A DNA stretch of 64,000 nucleotides. Origin: Vallitaleaceae bacterium 9-2 (GTDB lineage Bacteria; Bacillota; Clostridia; Lachnospirales; Vallitaleaceae). This document shows positions 24,984 through 35,220 of this stretch, piece after piece. The first letter of the stretch is position 1, and each line of letters starts with the position of its first letter. The stretch lies in contig CP121691.1 in assembly GCA_038396585.1 (NCBI GenBank), forward strand, positions 2,914,001 to 2,978,000. Reading direction: 5' to 3'. The position numbers were made by a program, and so were the translations under genes. The notes beneath the pieces are model-generated. The model was given only the letters and a program-made list of their open reading frames with translations. It was not told the origin of the DNA and ran no database searches.

Positions 24984-27551
24984 CTATTTAAGACTTTCAA
25001 CAAACCGTGTTATTCCTTCTAGACCCTGTTCATCTAATTTGTAGACACCTGCACACTCTAGTACCTTCTCAAACTTTTTACCGACATGCTCACGAACAAT
25101 ACGATGGGCTTCACTCGCTTCGCACTTTGTTCCATAAAGCTGCATTAATTCCTTAATCCATGGTTTATGTTGTTCCATGTTCTTATCTAATGCATCCATT
25201 GAGACGCTTCCTGATAATACGTTTTCAACTTCAACCAATTCTTCTTTTAATCGTGCAGGTAAAACGGCTAATCCCATAACTTCAATCAACCCAATGTTTT
25301 CCTTTTTAATATGATGCAAGTGGCTATGTGGATGAAAAATCCCCAGTGGATGCGCATCATTTGTTCGGTTATTACGAAGGACTAAATCAAGTTCATATTC
25401 TCCTTGATTATTGATCCGACCAATGGGGGTAATTGTATTATGTGGCACTTGCTCTTTATCGATTGTAGAGTATGCATGAATCTCACATGCTTCGTCTGAA
25501 TAATTTCTCCACGCTTTTAGTACTGTATCTGCTAACGTAATTAAAGCCTCTGAGTCTTTTGATGTTAATCTAAGTACGGATAAAGGCCACTTGACAACCC
25601 CAACTTTTACATTTAGAGCACTAGCAATTGTAAAGGTTTTTATCACTGGTGCCACTTCCATAGGGAATGTATGGTGTCCACCTTGATAATGGTCATGACT
25701 TAAAATCGATCCACCAACAATAGGCAAGTCTGCATTTGATCCAATAAAATAATGAGGCATTGCATCTAAAAACCCAATAATGCCTTTAAATGTTTTTTTC
25801 GTAATGCGCATCGGATCATGCTGTCCTTTGAATATAATAGAGTGTTCCTGATAATATACGTAAGGTGAGTACTGAAAATACCACTGTTCACCATTTAAGG
25901 TTAAAGGTAGTACACGGTGGTTGCCACGTCCCGGATGATTCAAATGCCCTTCAAACCCAACATTTTCTACACACAATAAACATTTGGGGTAATTGACTTG
26001 AGGCATTGACTTTGCTTTTGCAATCTCTTTTGGATCTTTTTCCGGCTTGGACAGATTAATGGTGATTTCCAAGTCACCAACCGGAGTGGATGTTGTCCAG
26101 TATTCATTTTTTTGAATACGGTCCATCCGTATATAGTTTGAATCTTGACTTAATTGATAATAATCATCTGTCGCTGCTTGAATCGATTCTTCTCTTGCAA
26201 TCTGTTCAAAGCGCGCATGAAGTTCTGACGGTCTTGGCATCAATAATCCCATGATTTTTGCATCCATTAAGTCACGCTCTGTCACTGTATTGCCAATCAT
26301 GCCCTTCATAACGGCATCATCTAGTAATGGCTCTAGAACATCTAGCGGAGACTTAGCGACGAATTGTTCCCATATCTTTGTCTTTGTCTCCATATCTACT
26401 GGTTTTTTTAAATCATACAACGCTAATAATTGATTACGAACCAATGGTTCATCTAGTGTGGTCATCATCTTGCGTTTGACGCCATAGCAAAGCAACGCTT
26501 CAATATGTTGCCCAATCTGTTCTTCCATATTTATTTTTATCTTTGCATCACCTGCTACATCTTCTGCCACATAGCCATTTGGATGCGCCTGATGCCACTT
26601 CCAAGCACTGGAGATAATCACGCGGATATCTTCGTACTGTGGATTCCAACCCAGTTCTTTACGTGCCTTATCTGATGAAGCAATGAGTGTTGCCGGATCT
26701 CCCGGACGTCGTTCAGCTATTTTAGCCGGAATCGGATGCTTTGTCACTTCACGTGCCATTTCTACGATTTCCTTAACAGAAAATCCGTTGCCACTTCCTA
26801 AGTTATAAGTTCCGCTTTGACCGCCTTGTTGTAATTTCTGCATTGCCAAAATATGCGCTTGTGCCAAATCCATTACATGAATATAGTCTCTGACACAGGT
26901 TCCATCGGGTGTATCATAATCATCGCCAAACATCATAATCGATTCTCGCTGACCAAGGGCTACTTGCAAGACAATAGGAATCAGATGGCTTTCAGGCTGA
27001 TGATCCTCGCCAATCTGACCGCTATCATGCGCCCCTGCTGCGTTAAAATAGCGTAAAACGGTATATTTCATCCCATAGGCCGCATCCGCCCATTTCAGCA
27101 TTTTTTCAACGGATAATTTCGTCTCTCCATAAGGATTTGTTGGTTCTGTTTTATCTTCTTCAGAAATCGGAATAATTTCTGGTTCTCCATAGGTTGCTGC
27201 TGTCGATGAAAAAACGATATGCTTAACGTGAAACTCTTGCATTACTTCAAGAAGAGACAGAGTCCCATATACATTGTTGTTATAGTACTTTAGTGGTTCT
27301 GTGACACTTTCCCCTACCAAAGAATCTGCTGCAAAATCTATAACACCCTCAATTGTGTTTTCCAAAAAGACTTTGCGCAATGCTTCTTTATCTCGAAGAT
27401 CTCCTTGATAAAAAGGAATCTCCACATCCACTGCTTGTCGATGTCCTTTATATAAATTATCATAAACTACTACTTCTATTTGCTGCTCTCTTAAGGCTCT
27501 GACTGTATGACTTCCTATATATCCAGCGCCACCACATACTAATATTGCCAT
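24984..27551 (-). CDS. GalE-GalT fusion: UDP-glucose 4-epimerase and galactose-1-phosphate uridylyltransferase
   Basis: One open frame of 855 residues. Residues 1-330 are UDP-galactose 4-epimerase: NAD-binding GGAGYIGSH (7-15), the catalytic YGETK (141-145) and RRPGDPATL (281-289). From Met342 to the end (514 residues) it matches the Firmicute class II galactose-1-phosphate uridylyltransferase, with [13 protein letters not shown] and the catalytic-site [12 protein letters not shown]. The join ([14 protein letters not shown]) is short, and no ribosome-binding site precedes Met342, so a single bifunctional protein is likely. It would run two consecutive Leloir steps in one chain. It starts one base after galK ends. 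Confidence 0.9.
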   Translation of the reverse strand: MAILVCGGAGYIGSHTVRALREQQIEVVVYDNLYKGHRQAVDVEIPFYQGDLRDKEALRKVFLENTIEGVIDFAADSLVGESVTEPLKYYNNNVYGTLSLLEVMQEFHVKHIVFSSTAATYGEPEIIPISEEDKTEPTNPYGETKLSVEKMLKWADAAYGMKYTVLRYFNAAGAHDSGQIGEDHQPESHLIPIVLQVALGQRESIMMFGDDYDTPDGTCVRDYIHVMDLAQAHILAMQKLQQGGQSGTYNLGSGNGFSVKEIVEMAREVTKHPIPAKIAERRPGDPATLIASSDKARKELGWNPQYEDIRVIISSAWKWHQAHPNGYVAEDVAGDAKIKINMEEQIGQHIEALLCYGVKRKMMTTLDEPLVRNQLLALYDLKKPVDMETKTKIWEQFVAKSPLDVLEPLLDDAVMKGMIGNTVTERDLMDAKIMGLLMPRPSELHARFEQIAREESIQAATDDYYQLSQDSNYIRMDRIQKNEYWTTSTPVGDLEITINLSKPEKDPKEIAKAKSMPQVNYPKCLLCVENVGFEGHLNHPGRGNHRVLPLTLNGEQWYFQYSPYVYYQEHSIIFKGQHDPMRITKKTFKGIIGFLDAMPHYFIGSNADLPIVGGSILSHDHYQGGHHTFPMEVAPVIKTFTIASALNVKVGVVKWPLSVLRLTSKDSEALITLADTVLKAWRNYSDEACEIHAYSTIDKEQVPHNTITPIGRINNQGEYELDLVLRNNRTNDAHPLGIFHPHSHLHHIKKENIGLIEVMGLAVLPARLKEELVEVENVLSGSVSMDALDKNMEQHKPWIKELMQLYGTKCEASEAHRIVREHVGKKFEKVLECAGVYKLDEQGLEGITRFVESLK

Positions 27552-27552
27552 G

Positions 27553-28728
27553 TTAAACTCCCTTCACTTCGTATGCACCTTGTCCTACATTAGCCACGTA
27601 AAACTCAGGTTCTAAATTTATTCGTTTTTTATAATTATCTCCAACTTCTTTTATAAAGGTTTCTACATATTCTTCTTGTACTAACGATACCGTACAGCCA
27701 CCAAATCCTGCCCCGGTCATGCGTGATCCTAAGACGCCAGAGACTTTTGTCGCTTCTTCCACCATTGCATCTAACTCTACTCCTGTGACTTCATACAAAT
27801 CACGTAATGAGTTGTGTGATGCATAGAGTAACTCCCCAGCTGTTTTCAAATCATTGTGTTTTAATGCTTCAACACATTTAAGTACCCGTTGATTTTCATA
27901 TACTGCATGTTCAGCCCGTTGGCGCGCCGTTGGATTTTTTATTTGTCCTGCATGCTGATCAAATGTCTCTTCATCCATATCACATAAGTGGGAAATATCT
28001 AAAACTTCTTGTAAATCTTTAAGCGCTTCTTCACATTCACTGCGACGTTCATTGTATTTGGAATCTGCCAATCCGCGTCGCTTCTTCGTATTTCCAATAA
28101 CAATTTTTACACCATCAAGTTTAAACGGTACATGCTGGTATTCTAAAGTGTTACAATCCAATAGCATGGCATGATCTTTTTTTCCCATACCTACAGCAAA
28201 TTGGTCCATAATGCCACAATTAACTCCCACAAATTCATTTTCTGCCTTTTGACTTATTTTTACTAAATCAAGTGGCTCAACGTTTCCTTGTGCTAACGCA
28301 TTAATAAATGTTGCTGTTAACACCTCAAGGGATGCCGATGAACTTAAGCCTGAGCCGTTGGGAATATCGCCATAATATAGGACATCAAATCCTGGAACTT
28401 TGGGTCCCAGTTCCTCATACATCTTAATCACCCCTTTGGGATAGTTTACCCAATCATGGGCCACATCATATTCGATTTGATCTAAATCTAGGGTAACTTC
28501 AAGGTCAAAATTCATTGTTGCAAATCTAGCTTGTCGATCCGTTCGTTCTCTTACGACAGCATATGTCCCAAAATCAAGGGCACATGGAAAGACAAATCCA
28601 CCATTATAATCAATGTGTTCACCGATGATATTCACACGCCCTGGGGTAAAAAAGGTACGTATGTCTCCAGCGGATGAATACCGTTTTACAAATTCATTTT
28701 TTACGTTTTCCATAATGTGTTTTTGCAT
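27553..28728 (-). CDS. galK: Galactokinase
   Basis: A 391-residue GHMP kinase that phosphorylates galactose to galactose 1-phosphate. The galactokinase signature ([15 protein letters not shown]), the ATP loop ([14 protein letters not shown]) and the third motif ([17 protein letters not shown]) are intact. AAGGAG precedes the ATG at 28728. It sits between galR and the galET fusion in one operon. Confidence 0.96.
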   Translation of the reverse strand: MQKHIMENVKNEFVKRYSSAGDIRTFFTPGRVNIIGEHIDYNGGFVFPCALDFGTYAVVRERTDRQARFATMNFDLEVTLDLDQIEYDVAHDWVNYPKGVIKMYEELGPKVPGFDVLYYGDIPNGSGLSSSASLEVLTATFINALAQGNVEPLDLVKISQKAENEFVGVNCGIMDQFAVGMGKKDHAMLLDCNTLEYQHVPFKLDGVKIVIGNTKKRRGLADSKYNERRSECEEALKDLQEVLDISHLCDMDEETFDQHAGQIKNPTARQRAEHAVYENQRVLKCVEALKHNDLKTAGELLYASHNSLRDLYEVTGVELDAMVEEATKVSGVLGSRMTGAGFGGCTVSLVQEEYVETFIKEVGDNYKKRINLEPEFYVANVGQGAYEVKGV

Positions 28729-28741
28729 GTTTTCTTCTCCT

Positions 28742-29773
28742 TTACGTTTGTCGGATGACTAAATTCGTAGCAACCATTATTTTTGTATAAGGTAACGCTT
28801 CATCTTGTTTTTCATTTTCTATTAGCTGAATCATCTGCCTTGCCGCTGTCATTCCCAATTGACTCATATGATGGTCAACTGTTGTTAATGGGGGATCCGT
28901 AATCTGACTTACAATTGTGTTATCAAAACCAACAATCGCTAGCTGCTCGGGTATTACCACCTTATTGATGCGTGCAGCATTTAGAACACCTACTGCCATA
29001 AAATCATTACAACATAATATTGCATCCATTGTCATAGACAATTCCTGTTTTTCAAAAAAAGGCAGGGCACATTCTTTTGCTTGATTAACTGTCTCTAATC
29101 CATTGCCCTCTTCGATTAATAACACCTGCGGCTCACAATCCATCTCTTTTTTACAAAAGGATTTATATAAGGCTTCTTTTATATCGTATGAATGGCTTTT
29201 TTTCCCGCGCATAAAAGCTATACGCTTTGCCCCTTTATCTTTTAAGTACATCAAGGCTTCTTTTGTGCCTGCATAATCATCATTAAGAACAAAGTGGCAT
29301 TGTATACCTTCATGATACCCATTAATAATCACAAGGGGAATGCGCTTGGATATCCCTTCGTAGTAACCGCTTTTTATATTTTCATTACGTGGATTGATAA
29401 CAATTATTCCATCGACACTTCGATTCAACAGTGAATCGATCATCTCACGTTCATTATCCGGTTGTCCTTTGGTATTACATAAAAAACTTCGATATTCTTT
29501 ACTTCCCATAAAATTGTCAATCCCTTTAATGACTTCTGAAAAGAAAAGGTTTTCTATGCTAGGCGTCAAAACACCAATGGTTTGCGTTTTGTCCTGTATT
29601 AAACTACGGGCTAATAAATTCGGTCGAAACCCCAATTCTTCAATAGCTTTATTCACCCGTTTTGCGGTTTTTTCACTTACTGGATAGTTTTTATTGATGA
29701 CTCTTGATACGGTTGTTATCGATACATTAGCAAGTTTTGCAACATCTGTAATTGTCGACCTTTTATTCTCCAT
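28742..29773 (-). CDS. galR: LacI/GalR-family repressor of the galactose operon
   Basis: A 343-residue LacI-type regulator with helix-turn-helix ITDVAKLANVSITTVSRVIN, hinge LGFRPNLLARSLI and a sugar-binding core (CNDFMAVGVLNAARINKVVI, VGFDNTIVSQITDPPLTTV). It is the first gene of galR-galK-galET and is flanked by two palindromes that bracket its promoter, which suggests autoregulation by DNA looping. Galactose as inducer is inferred from the neighbouring genes. Confidence 0.88.
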   Translation of the reverse strand: MENKRSTITDVAKLANVSITTVSRVINKNYPVSEKTAKRVNKAIEELGFRPNLLARSLIQDKTQTIGVLTPSIENLFFSEVIKGIDNFMGSKEYRSFLCNTKGQPDNEREMIDSLLNRSVDGIIVINPRNENIKSGYYEGISKRIPLVIINGYHEGIQCHFVLNDDYAGTKEALMYLKDKGAKRIAFMRGKKSHSYDIKEALYKSFCKKEMDCEPQVLLIEEGNGLETVNQAKECALPFFEKQELSMTMDAILCCNDFMAVGVLNAARINKVVIPEQLAIVGFDNTIVSQITDPPLTTVDHHMSQLGMTAARQMIQLIENEKQDEALPYTKIMVATNLVIRQT

Positions 29774-29791
29774 GTATTCACCACCATTCTA

Positions 29792-29811
29792 AATAGAAAA
29801 GGTTTTCTATT
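29792..29811. promoter_or_regulatory. Candidate GalR operator O1
   Basis: AATAGAAAAGGTTTTCTATT: two perfect 9-base arms around GG, located just downstream of the galR -10 element. Confidence 0.6.
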
Positions 29812-29814
29812 CTT

Positions 29815-29843
29815 ATTATATATTCCTTTTTATATGAATACAA
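29815..29843 (-). promoter_or_regulatory. Promoter of galR-galK-galET
   Basis: Minus strand: TTGTAT, a 17-base spacer, TATAAT. Palindromes lie immediately on both sides of it. Confidence 0.65.
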
Positions 29844-29846
29844 GAT

Positions 29847-29861
29847 AGAAAATTATTTTCT
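29847..29861. promoter_or_regulatory. Candidate GalR operator O2
   Basis: AGAAAATTATTTTCT, 7-base arms around one base, sharing the GAAAA/TTTTC core with O1 and placed just upstream of the -35 element. Confidence 0.5.
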
Positions 29862-29876
29862 TTCTTTAAAAACCTC

Positions 29877-29905
29877 TTGTTTTCTTATATAAGATGCTAT
29901 ACTAT
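29877..29905 (+). promoter_or_regulatory. Likely murG promoter
   Basis: TTGTTT, a 17-base spacer, TACTAT, about 33 bases upstream of the murG start. An overlapping TATAAT has no well-spaced -35. It is divergent from the gal promoter, with O2 between them. Confidence 0.45.
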
Positions 29906-29937
29906 AATGTATATTATACATTTTTCTAGGAGGTTCT

Positions 29938-31011
29938 ATGGCAAAAATCATTTTAACAGGCGGTGGGACAGCAGGACATGTCATTCCTCACTTTGCTCTA
30001 TTACCCTATTTTCAAAAAGATAACATTGACCTTATATATATTGGCTCTAAAAACGGTATTGAAAACAAATTGGTTCGCGAAAAATCTATTCCATATATCT
30101 CAATATCCAGCGGCAAACTTCGGCGTTACTTTGACATCAAAAATTTTACTGACCCTTTTCGAATTGTTGCTGGTTTTTTTCAATCCCTTTTTCATTTAGC
30201 CAAACATCGACCGGACTTAGTATTTAGCAAAGGAGGATTTGTAAGCGTACCTGTCATTGCTGCTGCCTGGGTTTTACGTATTCCTGTGATTGCCCATGAG
30301 TCAGATATGACACCAGGACTTGCAAATAAACTCGCTACCCCTTTGTCCAAAAAAATTCTGACGACATTTGAAGAAACTTTAGCGTATCTGCCTAAAAATA
30401 AAAGCGTCTTTACCGGCTCACCTGTTCGACAATCCCTTAAAACTGGAGATAAGCATATCGGTTATGCTTTTACAAAGCTGAACTTGCATAAGCCTATTAT
30501 AATGGTTATGGGCGGAAGCCTTGGTGCGCAAAAAATTAACCGCATCTTGCGTGAAGCCCTCCCATTACTCCTTGAAGATTTCCAAGTGATTCACTTATGC
30601 GGATCTGGCAACCTTGACTTAACTCTTGAGGATAAAGAAGGTTATGTTCAATATGAGTATATTGGTAAAGAACTTCCACATTTATTTGCTATTACGGATT
30701 TTATGGTTTCTCGCGCAGGCTCAAATGCTATTAACGAGTTTGCATTTTTACAGTTACCAAGCCTTCTTATTCCATTATCAAAAAGTGCTAGTCGTGGCGA
30801 CCAAATTCTAAACGCCAATGCCTTCGCATCAAAAGGCTATGCTCAGGTACTTTTTGAAGAGCGTTTAACTGTATCTACATTCGTTCAAGAAGTCCGTGGT
30901 TTTTATGAAAATCTTGACCACTATCGTATACATTTATCAACGGCCAAAGAATCTAGTGGAACTGAAAATGTATACTCCGAAATAGTATCCGCGTTAAAAA
31001 AAGAGGTGTAA
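29938..31011 (+). CDS. murG: Lipid II synthase MurG
   Basis: A 357-residue GT28 glycosyltransferase that adds GlcNAc from UDP-GlcNAc to lipid I, giving lipid II on the inner face of the membrane. The glycine-rich GGGTAGHVIPHFAL, HESDMTPGLANKLA, MGGSLGAQKINR and the C-terminal SRAGSNAINEFAFLQLPSLLIPL are all present. AGGAGG precedes the start. The usual dcw neighbours (mraY, murD, ftsW) are not here; instead the gene is coupled to an HD-GYP protein three bases downstream. Confidence 0.95.
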   Translation: MAKIILTGGGTAGHVIPHFALLPYFQKDNIDLIYIGSKNGIENKLVREKSIPYISISSGKLRRYFDIKNFTDPFRIVAGFFQSLFHLAKHRPDLVFSKGGFVSVPVIAAAWVLRIPVIAHESDMTPGLANKLATPLSKKILTTFEETLAYLPKNKSVFTGSPVRQSLKTGDKHIGYAFTKLNLHKPIIMVMGGSLGAQKINRILREALPLLLEDFQVIHLCGSGNLDLTLEDKEGYVQYEYIGKELPHLFAITDFMVSRAGSNAINEFAFLQLPSLLIPLSKSASRGDQILNANAFASKGYAQVLFEERLTVSTFVQEVRGFYENLDHYRIHLSTAKESSGTENVYSEIVSALKKEV

Positions 31012-31014
31012 ATC

Positions 31015-32946
31015 ATGTTAAAACTGACCAAAATATCAAAATTTATGATTCTTCTGGGTATTGTTTCCATTATTATATCTATTTTCTTCAATTTTTATTT
31101 TTTTAATCATGAGCAGCAGCTTATGGCAAAATCAACCGAAATTGTTGAAAATATGAATAATGAAAGCATCCAGCTTGATCTCTCCCTACGCGTACTTAAC
31201 AATATATTACAGCAACTTCCAACACCTGCTACACCTTCTGATTTACCTGAATCTCTAGCTGTAGCCTATCATAAGAACCTTGGATACTTAATGGGACAGC
31301 TAAACTATATCAGTGAAAATCTCACCACCTTTGAAGAACTAATTGACCAGTCACACCTTAATGTATTTTTAAGTTACAATGCATCCAATCAGCGCTTGCA
31401 CGATTATGCCTCTGAAATCGAATTATCCCTTCATTGGCTAGACAAATATTCTCAAGAAACGATTGCATCCCAACAGTCAAAATCCGCTGATTCTGCACAA
31501 AAAGAGTACCATGCTTTACGTGAAAATATTGACACACTTTCAACGATTCATAAAGACCTGTACAATCAATCGATTAACCATGCCAAAATAATGATTAACG
31601 GTGCTTTTACTCTTTTAGTTATATTTATCCTATTACTAAGTACCATTATTTTAAAATTACTCAACACAAACATACGCTATCTTACCGAAAGTATTCAGCT
31701 TGTTGAACAAAATGATTTTGATCGAAAAAAACTTCCAAGCTATTCCCCGTTATTTGCTGAAGATGCTCATGTTATTCGCTTAGTCACCAAAATAATGGAT
31801 GAAAATGCTGTCTCAAATCATATCAAAAACATTGTCATAAACACCTATGATATGGATGATATGCTGCACGAGCTCTTTCGGATTTTTAATGAATTTCTTC
31901 GTATTGATCGAATTGGTATTTGCTTTTATGACTCCATTAATAAAACCCTCATTGCCGAAAGTGGTTTTTCCAAATATTCAAATATACTTCTTGGCCCTGG
32001 ATTTTCAATACAAGCCGAAAAAAGTAGTTTGCTCTCCATCATCAAAACAAAAAAAGGTCGTATTACTAACGATTTAGAAGCGGCTTATAAGCATAAACCA
32101 CAGAGCAAACCCTTAGAATTGATTACCCGTGAAGGTCTAAAATCAAATATGAGTATTCCGTTATTAATTAACAATGAAGTCTTTGGAATCTTGTTTTTTA
32201 GCTCGACATATAAGAATCATTTTACAAAAGATCATCTTAGACAGGCGTCTAAAATTGTTAATGAAATTTCCGGATTTTTTAATCGTTCCTATCTCCTAAA
32301 AATGGTCTTTAGCCGATTTACATATAGCTTCTCAGCTCTTGTCAACGAACGGGATTATGAAACCGGCGGACACCTAGATCGAATGACCAACTACTCGACA
32401 CTCATTGCAGACAAACTGCGGGAAAAAGAACTGCCTAGCCATGAAATTCGTCGCAATATGATTTTAGATATACAAAGATATGCGGCACTACACGATATCG
32501 GAAAAGTTGCAATTCCTGATCATATTTTGAAAAAACCCGGAAAGTTTGATGAAGATGAATGGGAGATTATGAAAACCCATGTCACTGTGGGTCAAAATAT
32601 CTTTAAGGACTTACGAACAGAGCTTCAAATGTTTAATAAAGATTTTTTCAAAGTTGCAGAAAATATCATTGCCTATCATCACGAGCGATGGGATGGTACT
32701 GGGTACCCTCATGGATTAAAAGCCTTTGAAATTCCTCTAGAAGCAAGAATTGTCGCCCTTGGCGATGTGTTTGACGCACTTACGTCAAAAAGAGTATACA
32801 AAAAAGCCTTCACCATAGATGAGGCTCTTAAGATTATTCAAGAATCCAAGGGGACGCACTTTGACCCTGTACTCGTTGATATATTAATGGAAAATCTAGA
32901 TTCTATTTTGCATATCTATCATACGCAAGATGAATCTGAAGGGTGA
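31015..32946 (+). CDS. Membrane HD-GYP protein with GAF domain
   Basis: A 643-residue signalling protein. Membrane spans at about 9-31 and 197-218 enclose an extracytoplasmic helical sensor. A GAF domain occupies about 265-420 and an HD-GYP domain about 430-640, with ALHDIGKVAIPDHIL, ITYHHERWDGTGYP-type metal and GYP motifs (HHERWDGTGYPHGL) and GDVFDALTSKRVY. HD-GYP enzymes hydrolyse cyclic di-GMP or cyclic GAMP. The start lies three bases after murG, with AGAGGTG inside the murG 3' end, so the two are co-expressed. The signal is unknown. Confidence 0.88.
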   Translation: MLKLTKISKFMILLGIVSIIISIFFNFYFFNHEQQLMAKSTEIVENMNNESIQLDLSLRVLNNILQQLPTPATPSDLPESLAVAYHKNLGYLMGQLNYISENLTTFEELIDQSHLNVFLSYNASNQRLHDYASEIELSLHWLDKYSQETIASQQSKSADSAQKEYHALRENIDTLSTIHKDLYNQSINHAKIMINGAFTLLVIFILLLSTIILKLLNTNIRYLTESIQLVEQNDFDRKKLPSYSPLFAEDAHVIRLVTKIMDENAVSNHIKNIVINTYDMDDMLHELFRIFNEFLRIDRIGICFYDSINKTLIAESGFSKYSNILLGPGFSIQAEKSSLLSIIKTKKGRITNDLEAAYKHKPQSKPLELITREGLKSNMSIPLLINNEVFGILFFSSTYKNHFTKDHLRQASKIVNEISGFFNRSYLLKMVFSRFTYSFSALVNERDYETGGHLDRMTNYSTLIADKLREKELPSHEIRRNMILDIQRYAALHDIGKVAIPDHILKKPGKFDEDEWEIMKTHVTVGQNIFKDLRTELQMFNKDFFKVAENIIAYHHERWDGTGYPHGLKAFEIPLEARIVALGDVFDALTSKRVYKKAFTIDEALKIIQESKGTHFDPVLVDILMENLDSILHIYHTQDESEG

Positions 32947-32969
32947 ACAACTCCAACAAACTCAATATA

Positions 32970-33383
32970 CTAAATCTGCTTTGATATTGCTTCACCAATA
33001 GTTTGTAAAGTGGTATCATCAACCTCTTGGGTAACCCATGAAATATTGACTTGATCGTCTTCAAATCTTGGAATCAAATGCAAGTGAAAGTGATTGACGG
33101 TTTGCCCGGCTACAGCGCCATTGTTTTGTAATATATTTAAACCATCAAATCCAAGAACTTCTCGCATTGCCTTAGCTACAATCGTTGCTAAGGCAAAAAT
33201 TTTACCTGCAGTTTCAGCATCTAATTCATAAATATCTTCAACATGCTCCTTTGGAAGAATAAGCACATGCCCTTTTGCTGACGGAAATTTATCTAAAATC
33301 ACTCGAAACTCTACATTTTCAAAGAGTGTCACCGAATCCATCATTCCATGTGCAATGTTGCAAAATATACATCCTTGTTTCAT
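32970..33383 (-). CDS. HIT family protein
   Basis: A 137-residue histidine-triad nucleotide-binding protein. The triad is HFHLHLIPR, and the N-terminal metal-site region begins CIFCNIAHG. HINT-type members hydrolyse nucleoside phosphoramidates or AMP conjugates; the physiological role is unclear. The start has AAGGAG. It converges with the HD-GYP gene across a 23-base gap without a visible terminator. Confidence 0.92.
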   Translation of the reverse strand: MKQGCIFCNIAHGMMDSVTLFENVEFRVILDKFPSAKGHVLILPKEHVEDIYELDAETAGKIFALATIVAKAMREVLGFDGLNILQNNGAVAGQTVNHFHLHLIPRFEDDQVNISWVTQEVDDTTLQTIGEAISKQI

Positions 33384-33456
33384 AATTAACTCCTTTCGTC
33401 TATCTCTTCTCTATATTTAGACTTCTTCATAAATTATACCATTAGTTTTGGTATCG

Positions 33457-35220
33457 TTACAATGAAAAAAGCTCTTCAAATTTGTAAAGTAGTGTAAAGT
33501 CGCCTTTGGCTTTTATCTCTCCTGTCATAAAAGCTCGTTGCATAGTCAACTTTCCATCAATAATACGCTTAAGGACACTTTTTCGTCCCATAACTACAAC
33601 ATCGCTCTCACCAATCTGTCCATAATACGAACGAATATGCTGATTGCTTAGTTCCAGAACCGTATTCTCACGCGGGTCATCCTCAACGATGATTTGTATT
33701 TTGGCCGTCAGCGCTTCTTGATTTATATAGCTTTCTTTAAATCGTTCCGGCCAAGATTTTTCACTTTTTATGGAGGCTGCAGATAGTTTCTTTTTGAACA
33801 AGCTTCCTAATTGGTGTATATCTTCTTGCTGCTTTTCAATATACGAATCATAATTTTCAATAATTCCTGTGTTCTTTTGCTTTGTTGTTTTATCACTTTC
33901 TATTTCCACATTGGGATGGATATTTTGAATATCTTCAACAGGTATTTCAACAAAAACTTTTTCTATCTTATCGCTTCTTGGAAGCTCACCTTTTTTTTGC
34001 TGTACGCGTCTAAAAAAAGCCTCTGCTTTTTTATCAATACCAAATAGCCACTCAAAGTTCGTTTCCAAAGATGCTGCTGATTCTATGGACGCTAATATAT
34101 TGCCACCTTCAACTCCACCTAAATATTCCCATGATTTTAATAAATGGGTATAGGCTTCAAACTCATATGCCCTTCTGGATATAACGATTCCCAGCATCGG
34201 ACATTTATCAAAAACGCTGTTTTCTCCACGATAAAAGCACTGATCTAAAAATGCCTGCATCCGATGTCCGATTCCATACCATTCGACATTAACCGCTAGA
34301 ACAACACCTATGGCTTTGCTTATATAACCTAAAATCGTTTCCATAGAATCATTGGATTTATATAAATCAATGCGGTGAATCGTCACTCCCAGTTCTGTTA
34401 AAACATGACTCACTCGTTCTAGAGCAACTAGAACCGGATCATCCACATATCCTTCTCCCCCATATATCACGGTAATACATTTTTGTTTTTCTTGAAGATC
34501 GGCTTCACTGCTTTTTAAACGTATTTTTTGAAAAATCCTTTTTTTACTCTTTTCCTTCGTTTCTTCTTTTCCTTCGCTTACAAGATTATCTGTCACTTTC
34601 TCCTTAAAGTCAAAACGTTCTTGCGCTTTTTCTCCCATTAACAATTGTCTTATTCGTTCCATTTCTCGCTGCATAACTCTATCTAAATCAGGTACAAACT
34701 GTTTTTGTGATGGATGTGGCAAAGGCAGAACTTTGTAACTTTTTCCGTGGATTCCCACAACAAATAGCTGATCTTGTTCACTGTTGACCATCAATGTTTC
34801 ATCTCCAATTAATTGTTGGAGCATTTTGTTGCCAAGCGTAATAATCAGCTTTGGATTGACTAATGCAATTTCTTTTTGTAAATAGGGCATGCTTAGAGCA
34901 TATTCTTCTCGTGTTGCCGCTCGCGAAACCTTGACTCCATCTTTATTTAATTGATAGGGTCGATATTTGAGTAAATGGGTCAAATACACTTGTTCATAGG
35001 AATACTCGATTGCATCTAAAAACTTGGATAATTTCTCTCTTTCGCCTTCTAATAAGTTCTGACGATACAGTTGTTCCTTTTCACTTGTAAATTCAGCAAT
35101 AATCATAATATCGCCATCTGTATCCCCTTCACCTAATAACAGTGAATTCCCTTCACCTATTTTTTCCTCCATCTCCAAAGCACATGCATCATACATCTCA
35201 CGAATTTTATCTTGTTTCAT
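33457..35220 (-). CDS. Three-domain protein: UDG-like, flavodoxin-like, SCP2-like
   Basis: A 587-residue protein. Residues 1-195 resemble family 4/5 uracil-DNA glycosylases (GEGDTDGDIMIIAE, VYLTHLLKYRPY, LPLPHPSQ at 165-172). However, the iron-sulfur cysteines are largely replaced (KYRPY for the usual KCRPP) and the GEAPG motif is lost, so glycosylase activity is doubtful. Residues 200-245 are a charged linker. Residues 248-400 look like a flavodoxin/NADPH-dependent FMN reductase (VIYGGEGYVDDPVL, GVVLAVNVEWYGIGHRMQAFLDQC). The last 105 residues resemble an SCP2 sterol-carrier fold (VVVMGRKSVLKRIIDGKLT, GDFTLLYKFEELF). Function unknown. It overlaps the rhomboid gene by 14 bases. Confidence 0.65.
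   Translation of the reverse strand: MKQDKIREMYDACALEMEEKIGEGNSLLLGEGDTDGDIMIIAEFTSEKEQLYRQNLLEGEREKLSKFLDAIEYSYEQVYLTHLLKYRPYQLNKDGVKVSRAATREEYALSMPYLQKEIALVNPKLIITLGNKMLQQLIGDETLMVNSEQDQLFVVGIHGKSYKVLPLPHPSQKQFVPDLDRVMQREMERIRQLLMGEKAQERFDFKEKVTDNLVSEGKEETKEKSKKRIFQKIRLKSSEADLQEKQKCITVIYGGEGYVDDPVLVALERVSHVLTELGVTIHRIDLYKSNDSMETILGYISKAIGVVLAVNVEWYGIGHRMQAFLDQCFYRGENSVFDKCPMLGIVISRRAYEFEAYTHLLKSWEYLGGVEGGNILASIESAASLETNFEWLFGIDKKAEAFFRRVQQKKGELPRSDKIEKVFVEIPVEDIQNIHPNVEIESDKTTKQKNTGIIENYDSYIEKQQEDIHQLGSLFKKKLSAASIKSEKSWPERFKESYINQEALTAKIQIIVEDDPRENTVLELSNQHIRSYYGQIGESDVVVMGRKSVLKRIIDGKLTMQRAFMTGEIKAKGDFTLLYKFEELFSL

Noticed and set aside
26528-26560. Separate galT gene starting at internal Met342 of the fusion
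   Set aside because: No ribosome-binding site at a proper distance, and the frame is continuous with galE.
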